This document shows positions 56,001 to 61,218 of a stretch of DNA of 61,218 bases, one piece after another. Location: NCBI RefSeq assembly GCF_900112025.1, contig NZ_FOKL01000017.1, positions 1 to 61,218 of the forward strand. Direction: 5' to 3'. The position numbers and the translations under genes were made by a program. This DNA comes from Janthinobacterium sp. 344. Lineage in GTDB: Bacteria; Pseudomonadota; Gammaproteobacteria; Burkholderiales; Burkholderiaceae_D. Each line of letters begins with the position of its first letter. Position 1 is the first letter of the stretch. The notes beneath the pieces are model-generated. The model made no database searches, was not told the DNA's origin, and saw nothing but the letters and a program-made list of their open reading frames with translations.

Positions 56001-57125
56001 CATGCGGTAGATCGCCACTTTCGCAGCCATCTGGTCGGCGGTGTCGTCGATACGCAGGGTTTGCGAGATGTAGGCGCCCTGGTCCAGGTCGTTGGTGTAC
56101 AAGGTCTGGATTTCGGACACGTTGGCATCGCGCAGGCGGCCCAGCAGGTCTTCGGTCAGCTCATCGTTCGCGGAAGCGACGACTTCGCCGGTGTCGCCAT
56201 CGACGATATTCTTCGCCAATACGCGGCCCAGCAGGTAGTCTTCCGGTACGGAAATGTGCTTGATGCCGGCAGCTTCGATATCACGCACGTGCTTGGCGTT
56301 GATACGCTTGTCTTTCAGCACCAGGGTCTTGCCCGACTTGTCGACGATGTCGAAACGCGCCACTTCGCCGCGCAGACGCTCGGAGACGAATTCCATCTCC
56401 GCGCCTTCGGAGCGCAGGTTGAAATTGTCGAAGACGAAGAAGTTCGCCAGGATTTGCTCGTGCGACATGCCGATGGCTTTGAGCAGAATCGTCACTGGCA
56501 TCTTGCGGCGGCGGTCGACGCGGAAGAACAGGATGTCTTTCGGGTCGAACTCGAAGTCCAGCCACGAACCGCGGTAAGGAATGATACGCGCGGAGAACAG
56601 CAGTTTACCGGACGAGTGGGTCTTGCCGCGGTCGTGCTCGAAGAACACGCCAGGCGAACGGTGCAACTGGGAAACGATCACGCGCTCCGTGCCGTTGATC
56701 ACGAACGAACCGGTGGTCGTCATGAGCGGCAATTCGCCCATGTAGACTTCCTGTTCCTTCATCTCTTTGACGACGGGCTTGGTTGGCGATTCCTTGTCCA
56801 GGATCACCAGGCGCACTTTCGCGCGCAGCGGCGACGCGAACGTCAGGCCACGTTGTTGACATTCTTTGACGTCGAAGGCAGGATCGCCCAGAACGTACGA
56901 CAAGAATTCGAGACGCGCAAAACCATTGTGCGAAACGATAGGGAAAATCGAGGTGAAAGCCGACTGCAGGCCATCATTCTTGCGGCCGGACGGTGCTATG
57001 TCCTCTTGCAAGAAGCTATGATAAGACTCGAGCTGGGTCGCCAGCAGGAACGGAACGTGGTGAACGTTGGCGCGCTTCGCGAATGATTTGCGAATGCGTT
57101 TCTTCTCAGTAAATGAGTAGTGCAT
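53019..57125 (-). CDS. rpoB: RNA polymerase beta subunit
   Basis: A 1368-residue beta subunit starting [18 protein letters not shown]. The rifampicin region reads [20 protein letters not shown] and then [10 protein letters not shown]. The residues most often changed in resistance (D516, H526 and S531 in E. coli numbering) are all wild type, so rifampicin sensitivity is predicted. The lone Asn-to-Thr difference from E. coli is, I believe, common in Betaproteobacteria. The ATG at 57125 is the conserved start; the ORF extension to 57215 lies in the leader. It precedes rpoC by about 110 bp. Confidence 0.99.
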   Translation of the reverse strand: [1368 protein letters not shown]

Positions 57126-57295
57126 GGACACTCCGTGAGTGACAGAAAGGATAGAAAATTCAGGTTTTGCAAGTGTTCGTTTGCACCGCTGCGTGTGACA
57201 CAGACGAAACCTCAAGGCTCTGCTTTCCGGCTTGAATCGAATAAAAACTGCTGCTACAACTACATGACAAATACGATGCAGACGACAAAGGAGCC

Positions 57296-57337
57296 AAAGT
57301 CGGATTTCCCCCCTTGCGAGGGGAAACCTCAGACTTT
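57296..57337 (-). other. Long hairpin in the rplL-rpoB gap
   Basis: Nested pairs AAAGTC/GACTTT, GG/CC and TTTCCCC/GGGGAAA make one long interrupted stem. The equivalent gap in E. coli holds an attenuator and an RNase III site that set the ratio of ribosomal protein to RNA polymerase synthesis. The same role is plausible here. Confidence 0.55.
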
Positions 57338-57369
57338 GACTCGGGCGCTAACTGACGCCAGTACAGATA

Positions 57370-57741
57370 TTACTTCATCGAAGCGGTTGCGCCGGCTTCA
57401 ACCAGTTTCTTCACTGCAGCTTCAGCGTCAGCTTTCGACACTGCTTCTTTCACAGTTTTTGGTGCGCCATCGACCAGGTCTTTAGCTTCTTTCAAGCCCA
57501 GGCCGGTGATTTCGCGAACTGCTTTAATGACGCCAACTTTGTTTGCGCCGAAGGTGTCCAGAACAACGTTGAACTCGGTTTGCTCTTCAGCAGCTGCTGC
57601 TGGGCCTGCTGCAGGACCGGCCGAAGCCATTGCTGCTGCGGACACGCCGAATTTTTCTTCGAATGCTTTAACCAGGTCGTTCAGGTCCATTACGGACATG
57701 GCGCTAACTGCTTCCAGGATATCGTCTTTGCTAATTGCCAT
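57370..57741 (-). CDS. rplL: 50S ribosomal protein L7/L12
   Basis: A 123-residue stalk protein with an N-terminal dimerisation domain (MAISKDDILEAVSAMSVMDL), an Ala/Gly/Pro-rich hinge, and a C-terminal factor-binding domain (FNVVLDTFGANKVGVIKAVR, EITGLGLKEAKDLVDGAP). It recruits translation GTPases as multiple dimers bound to L10, which is encoded by the gene just upstream. Confidence 0.99.
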   Translation of the reverse strand: MAISKDDILEAVSAMSVMDLNDLVKAFEEKFGVSAAAMASAGPAAGPAAAAEEQTEFNVVLDTFGANKVGVIKAVREITGLGLKEAKDLVDGAPKTVKEAVSKADAEAAVKKLVEAGATASMK

Positions 57742-57808
57742 TTTGAAACTCCTAAATTTATTACGTTAGTTACATCAGATTGGTACTGAGAGAAAAAAGC
57801 GCGCGCAA

Positions 57809-58348
57809 TTAAGCGGCTGCTGGGGCTTCTTCTGCTGCTGCTTCTGCAGGAGCTTCGGCGCCTTCGCCTTTTTTCGCTGCCAGGGCAGCCAGACCACGTG
57901 CAAAGCCCGAAACCGGAGCCAGCATAACGCCCAACAACTGCGAAATGAGGACTTCACGGCTAGGAATGCTCGCCAACGCGGTGACAGCAGCTGTATCCAG
58001 CGGCTTGCCTGCGTAGTTACCTGCTTTGATGACCAGTTTGTCGTTGGTTTTAGCGAAGTCAGCGATGACTTTAGCTGCTGCAACGGCATCGGCCGAGATC
58101 GAGTAGATCAACGGGCCGGTCATGGCATCTGCCAGGCTGGCGAATGCGGTACCTTCAACGGAGCGACGAGCCAGAGTGTTTTTCAACACACGCAGGTACA
58201 CGCCTTGGGCACGCGCTTTAGCACGCAGTTGCGTCAAGTGACCAACCTGGATGCCACGATATTCGGCCACGACGATCGTTTGCGCAGCTGCTACTTGTGC
58301 GGAAACTTCGGCGACGACGGCCTTTTTGTCATTCAGATTGAGACTCAC
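57809..58348 (-). CDS. rplJ: 50S ribosomal protein L10 (GTG start)
   Basis: A 179-residue stalk base protein with SLNLNDKKAVVAEVSAQVAA at the start and AEYRGIQVGHLTQLRAKAR typical of L10. A GTG at 58348 is the start because AGGAGG is 6 nt upstream and the family begins there; a longer ORF to 58381 is ignored. The C-terminus is Ala/Glu-rich and binds L7/L12. L10 with L7/L12 usually represses its own translation through the mRNA leader, and a leader of 318 nt is present here. Confidence 0.97.
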   Translation of the reverse strand: MSLNLNDKKAVVAEVSAQVAAAQTIVVAEYRGIQVGHLTQLRAKARAQGVYLRVLKNTLARRSVEGTAFASLADAMTGPLIYSISADAVAAAKVIADFAKTNDKLVIKAGNYAGKPLDTAAVTALASIPSREVLISQLLGVMLAPVSGFARGLAALAAKKGEGAEAPAEAAAEEAPAAA

Positions 58349-58666
58349 GGTCAACCTCCTTAAATGATGTTCGGCAATCACAACCGAGTGGTTGAGCGCC
58401 TTGCATCGGTTCGAACACGGCGTCCGAAGTCAAGAAGTTCTAAACTGAGCGGATACATTCACGCAGCATGAGGACTACAAAACTTGTTCGGGTACACCAT
58501 CTGCGTTGGGCACTGGCCGTTGCCGGCCAGCCTATTAACCTTCTGCATGTGCGATCGCAGTCGGCCCAACGGTCTTTGATTGTCTGCCTGCCCGGTGCGA
58601 ACACCGGGCAAACAGCCCAAAGATGCGCCCGCAGCGCCCGAAGGCGCGCGGGACTTGATTCTTTAC
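58349..58666 (-). promoter_or_regulatory. rplJ leader (autoregulatory region of L10)
   Basis: This 318-nt gap between rplA and rplJ contains no gene. It includes a very stable hairpin, GCCCGGTG-TTCG-CACCGGGC on the minus strand (58590-58609), with a UUCG tetraloop. Several lower-stability inverted repeats lie nearer rplJ. In other bacteria the L10-(L12)4 complex binds the corresponding leader and represses translation. The exact binding structure was not resolved here. Confidence 0.6.
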
Positions 58667-59362
58667 TTAAGCTGCCAGGCTAGCCTGGTCAACACGGACG
58701 CCAGCGCCCATGGTCGACGACAGCGAAACTTTGCGCAGGTACACGCCTTTGCTCGATGCTGGCTTGGCTTTGTTCAGGGCGTCGATCAGTGCGACCAGAT
58801 TCGATTTCAGATCTGCGTCAGCGAACGATTTACGGCCGATGGTAGCGTGGATGATACCGGATTTGTCGGTACGGTACTGAACTTGACCGGCTTTCGCGTT
58901 TTTCACGGCGGTAGCGACGTCAGGAGTAACAGTGCCAACTTTCGGGTTAGGCATCATGCCGCGTGGGCCCAGGATCTGACCCAGGGTACCAACGATACGC
59001 ATGGTATCTGGCGAAGCGATGACGATATCGAAAGGCATGTCGCCGGCTTTGATCTGCTCGGCCAGGTCTTCCATACCAACGATGTCGGCGCCAGCTGCTT
59101 TGGCAGCTTCTGCTTTTTCGCCCGACGCGAACACTGCCACGCGTACGGTTTTGCCGGTACCAGCTGGCAGCACGACGGAGCCGCGCACCACTTGGTCGGA
59201 TTTCTTAGGATCAACACCCAGTTGTACCGATACGTCGATCGATTCATTGAACTTGGCCGTTGCGCACTCTTTGATCAGAGCGACAGCGTTGTCGAAAGCG
59301 TACACTTTGGTACGGTCGACTTTGGCTTTCAAAGCCTTGATACGTTTGGATAACTTAGCCAT
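58667..59362 (-). CDS. rplA: 50S ribosomal protein L1
   Basis: A 231-residue L1-stalk protein starting MAKLSKRIKALKAKVDRTKV, with VRGSVVLPAGTGKTVRVAVF and LGQILGPRGMMPNPKVGTVT characteristic of the family. It contacts 23S rRNA and helps release E-site tRNA. In other bacteria L1 also represses translation of the rplK-rplA mRNA. Its start codon shares one base with the rplK stop (TAATG), so the two are translationally coupled. Confidence 0.99.
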   Translation of the reverse strand: MAKLSKRIKALKAKVDRTKVYAFDNAVALIKECATAKFNESIDVSVQLGVDPKKSDQVVRGSVVLPAGTGKTVRVAVFASGEKAEAAKAAGADIVGMEDLAEQIKAGDMPFDIVIASPDTMRIVGTLGQILGPRGMMPNPKVGTVTPDVATAVKNAKAGQVQYRTDKSGIIHATIGRKSFADADLKSNLVALIDALNKAKPASSKGVYLRKVSLSSTMGAGVRVDQASLAA

Positions 59363-59796
59363 TATACAACACCTTCCACCGTGATACCAATCGAACGAGC
59401 GGAACCAGCGATGGTGCGTACAGCAGCATCCATGTCGGCAGCGGTCAGATCAGGGGTTTTCAATTTAGCGATTTCTTCAGCTTGTGCGCGGGTCAGCGTA
59501 CCGACTTTGTCGGTATGTGGCTTCGGCGAACCTTTGGTGATCGCAGCAGCTTTTTTGATCAGGTAGGTTGCTGGAGGCGTCTTCATCACGAAGGTGAAGG
59601 ACTTGTCAGCGAACGCGGTGATCACGACTGGGATCGGCATGCCTGGCTCCATACCTTGGGTCTGCGCGTTGAACGCCTTGCAGAATTCCATGATGTTCAG
59701 ACCGCGTTGACCCAGAGCTGGACCGATTGGTGGGGATGGGTTTGCTTTACCAGCTGGCACTTGCAGCTTGATAAAACCAATGATTTTCTTTGCCAT
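59362..59796 (-). CDS. rplK: 50S ribosomal protein L11
   Basis: A 144-residue protein beginning MAKKIIGFIKLQVPAGKANP, with PPIGPALGQRGLNIMEFCKA and TPPATYLIKKAA. It binds the GTPase-associated centre of 23S rRNA and is the site of thiostrepton action and RelA stimulation in other bacteria. It is the first gene of the rplKA pair, 115 bp after nusG. The gap contains a GC-rich hairpin. Confidence 0.99.
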   Translation of the reverse strand: MAKKIIGFIKLQVPAGKANPSPPIGPALGQRGLNIMEFCKAFNAQTQGMEPGMPIPVVITAFADKSFTFVMKTPPATYLIKKAAAITKGSPKPHTDKVGTLTRAQAEEIAKLKTPDLTAADMDAAVRTIAGSARSIGITVEGVV

Positions 59797-59826
59797 GATG
59801 GCTCCTATCTTGGATTGAGTAGTAGC

Positions 59827-59853
59827 GCCCCGCCGATCCTACCCTGGCGGGGC
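59827..59853 (-). other. GC-rich hairpin between nusG and rplK
   Basis: An 8-bp perfect stem, GCCCCGCC (59827-59834) with GGCGGGGC (59846-59853). There is no T-tract. It is one of a set of similar hairpins in the gaps of this operon. Confidence 0.5.
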
Positions 59854-59911
59854 TCCTCTGACCGGATTTTGCTGAGACAACCGCAACGCTCCTGGTGGCG
59901 CCTGATAATGC

Positions 59912-60538
59912 TTAAACTTTTTCGACCTGGCCGAATTCGAGTTCCACCGGGGTGGCGCGACCGAAAATGGTGACCGAGACGCGCACTTTGGATTTCTCGT
60001 AATTGACTTCTTCGACGTTGCCGTTGAAATCGGTGAACGGACCATCCTTGATGCGCACTTGCTCGCCCACTTCGTACAAGGTCTTCGGACGGGGCTTTTC
60101 AACACCTTCCTGCATCTGGCGCATGATGGCATCGATTTCGCGCGCGGAAATCGGCGTCGGCTTGTTCGATTTGCCACCGATGAAACCGGTAACCTTGCTG
60201 GTGTTCTTGACCAAGTGCCAGCTTTCGTCCGTCATTTCCATTTCCACCAGCACGTAGCCAGGATAGAAACGACGTTCGGTGACGGACTTCACACCATTCT
60301 TGACTTCAACCACTTCTTCGATCGGCACGAGGATCTGGCCGAACTGGTCTTGCATGCCCGCGCGCTCGATGCGCTCGGTCAGTGCGCGCATGACGCTTTT
60401 TTCCATGCCGGAATAAGCATGCACGACATACCAGCGCTTGCTGCTCACTGGCACGCTCAGCGCTGCACCAGTATCCGCTGCCGGAGCGTCGCCCGGAACG
60501 GATTCGTCCGCCGCTTCATCATGCACATTTTCGCTCAT
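59912..60538 (-). CDS. nusG: Transcription elongation/termination factor NusG
   Basis: A 208-residue NusG. Residues 1-35 are an acidic, Ala-rich extension not found in E. coli NusG (181 residues). The NGN domain follows (KRWYVVHAYSGMEKSVMRAL), then the KOW domain (GEQVRIKDGPFTDFNGNVEE, VTIFGRATPVELEFGQVEKV). It links RNA polymerase to Rho and to ribosomal protein S10. The ATG at 60538 overlaps the secE stop (TAATG), so the two genes are coupled. Confidence 0.98.
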   Translation of the reverse strand: MSENVHDEAADESVPGDAPAADTGAALSVPVSSKRWYVVHAYSGMEKSVMRALTERIERAGMQDQFGQILVPIEEVVEVKNGVKSVTERRFYPGYVLVEMEMTDESWHLVKNTSKVTGFIGGKSNKPTPISAREIDAIMRQMQEGVEKPRPKTLYEVGEQVRIKDGPFTDFNGNVEEVNYEKSKVRVSVTIFGRATPVELEFGQVEKV

Positions 60539-60921
60539 TATTTTTTCCAACCCAGAATTACGTCATACAACAAAAACTCGAGCAATTTATCCGTGCCCCA
60601 CAGGAAAATCGCCATGACCAGCACAAAGGCAAACACGATCGCGGTGATCTGCGTGGCTTCTTTGCGGGTAGGCCAAACGACTTTCTTGGTTTCGCGCACA
60701 GCTTCTTTGGCGAAATTGAGAAATTCACGGCCGGTCGTCGAGACATACAAGAGCGCAACAGCAATAACCAAACCAGCCACAAGCGCGCTTGCACGCACCA
60801 GAGCTGGTTGGCCTGCCAGGTAATAAAACCCGACTACTCCTGCAATCGCAGCCACTATTGCCAGCGCGACTTTTATCTTGTCACTCGACGTGCTAACGGT
60901 TTGCACGGATTGATTTGACAT
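60538..60921 (-). CDS. secE: Preprotein translocase subunit SecE
   Basis: A 127-residue inner-membrane protein with three membrane helices (about residues 15-35, 40-64 and 95-115), like E. coli SecE. The conserved cytoplasmic segment FAKEAVRETKKVVWPTRKEA lies between helices 2 and 3. It clamps SecY in the Sec translocon. The ATG at 60921 is chosen over in-frame extensions that run into tRNA-Trp. It is followed without a gap by nusG. Confidence 0.98.
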   Translation of the reverse strand: MSNQSVQTVSTSSDKIKVALAIVAAIAGVVGFYYLAGQPALVRASALVAGLVIAVALLYVSTTGREFLNFAKEAVRETKKVVWPTRKEATQITAIVFAFVLVMAIFLWGTDKLLEFLLYDVILGWKK

Positions 60922-60953
60922 TTTTCTACTTTCGGTGCCCTGCACCTTGACGG

Positions 60954-61029
60954 TGGCAGGGACGGAGGGCATCGAACCCCCAACCTTCGGTTTTGGAGAC
61001 CGACGCTCTGCCAATTGAGCTACGTCCCT
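60954..61029 (-). tRNA. tRNA-Trp (anticodon CCA)
   Basis: A 76-nt cloverleaf on the minus strand. It starts AGGGACGTAGCTCAATTGG, has the anticodon loop CTCCAAA (anticodon CCA), a GTTCGATGC T-loop and an acceptor AGGGACG/CGTCCCT. The 3' CCA is encoded. It lies between tuf and secE, its usual place in Proteobacteria, and is probably processed from the tuf transcript. Confidence 0.97.
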
Positions 61030-61058
61030 ACGTAAAACTTTCGAGGAGTGCTATTCTA

Positions 61059-61080
61059 CCACCCAGGACGCCCCGGGTGG
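61059..61080 (-). other. Hairpin between tuf and tRNA-Trp
   Basis: CCACCC (61059-61064) pairs with GGGTGG (61075-61080), with further G/C pairs inside. No T-tract follows on the minus strand, so processing or mRNA-end protection is more likely than termination. Confidence 0.4.
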
Positions 61081-61095
61081 AAGCATAACATTTCC

Positions 61096-61218
61096 TTATG
61101 CGATGATTTTTGCAACCACGCCGGCGCCGACGGTACGGCCGCCTTCGCGGATAGCGAAGCGCAGACCTTCTTCCATCGCGATCGGGTTGATCAGCTTGAC
61201 GGTGATCGACACGTTATC
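61096..61218 (-). CDS. tuf: Elongation factor Tu, C-terminal end (partial)
   Basis: The last 40 codons and stop of EF-Tu, ending [25 protein letters not shown]. The rest lies beyond the right edge. It is upstream of tRNA-Trp and secE, as for tufB in many Proteobacteria. The other copy in this window retains only its 5' part, so the two fragments do not overlap and their identity cannot be compared here. Confidence 0.97.

Noticed and set aside
53019..57125. The Asn-to-Thr difference from E. coli in the rifampicin region of rpoB as a resistance mutation
   Set aside because: The neighbouring key residues are wild type, and Thr at this position is, as far as I recall, normal in Betaproteobacteria.

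Overview
The window looks like a chromosomal segment of a high-GC betaproteobacterium of the Oxalobacteraceae type (Janthinobacterium, Massilia and Duganella are the obvious candidates). This placement is an inference from the tuf-trnW-secE-nusG-rplKAJL-rpoBC order with rpsL-rpsG-fusA-tuf on the same strand, the NusG and RpoB sequences, an FxDxF-type PEP-CTERM protein and strong GC3 bias. No IS element, phage gene, CRISPR array or plasmid function was seen.

Layout. Both ends are housekeeping genes on the minus strand. At the right, reading leftwards, come the 3' end of one tuf, tRNA-Trp, secE, nusG, rplK, rplA, rplJ, rplL, rpoB and rpoC (61218 to 48668). At the left, also leftwards, come rpsL, rpsG, fusA and the 5' end of a second tuf (3674 to 1). 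About 45 kb of accessory genes (roughly 3.9-48.6 kb) separate rpoC from rpsL. The window begins and ends inside tuf, which suggests a contig limited by the repeated tuf genes.

Accessory region from left to right. A phosphoethanolamine transferase (4.1-6.0 kb) is followed by a membrane-anchored MutS-like ATPase on the minus strand. Next is a six-gene export and signalling cluster (7.9-15.2 kb): periplasmic adaptor, ABC ATPase, two MacB/FtsX-type permeases, a sigma-54 response regulator and its histidine kinase. It is preceded by a near-consensus sigma-54 promoter and a CGGACA repeat array. Then come a PEP-CTERM protein with its own sigma-54-like promoter, a spermidine-synthase-like protein and an exported methyltransferase. 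Three minus-strand secreted hydrolases follow (a class C beta-lactamase-like serine hydrolase and two M1 metallopeptidases). A Mn2+ (yybP-ykoY) riboswitch precedes a UPF0016 manganese exporter. An 8.6 kb cyclic beta-glucan synthase gene is followed by a cysteine desulfurase / degenerate metallo-beta-lactamase / rhodanese fusion, divergent from an Lrp/AsnC regulator. The rest is a chemoreceptor, a thioredoxin-like protein, a DUF3349 protein, a coupled HPP-CBS / M48 pair, a DUF885 peptidase, an HDOD protein, a winged-helix protein with a degenerate nucleotidyltransferase domain, and a TetR regulator divergent from a flavin monooxygenase with two palindromic operators between them.

Themes. Much of the accessory DNA concerns the envelope and extracellular space: lipid A modification, periplasmic glucans, efflux, secreted peptidases and surface protein. 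The regulators sit next to their likely targets and several binding sites are readable. The least ordinary items are the three-domain sulfur-transfer fusion, the sigma-54-controlled ABC exporter, the membrane MutS-like ATPase and the wHTH / dead-nucleotidyltransferase protein.
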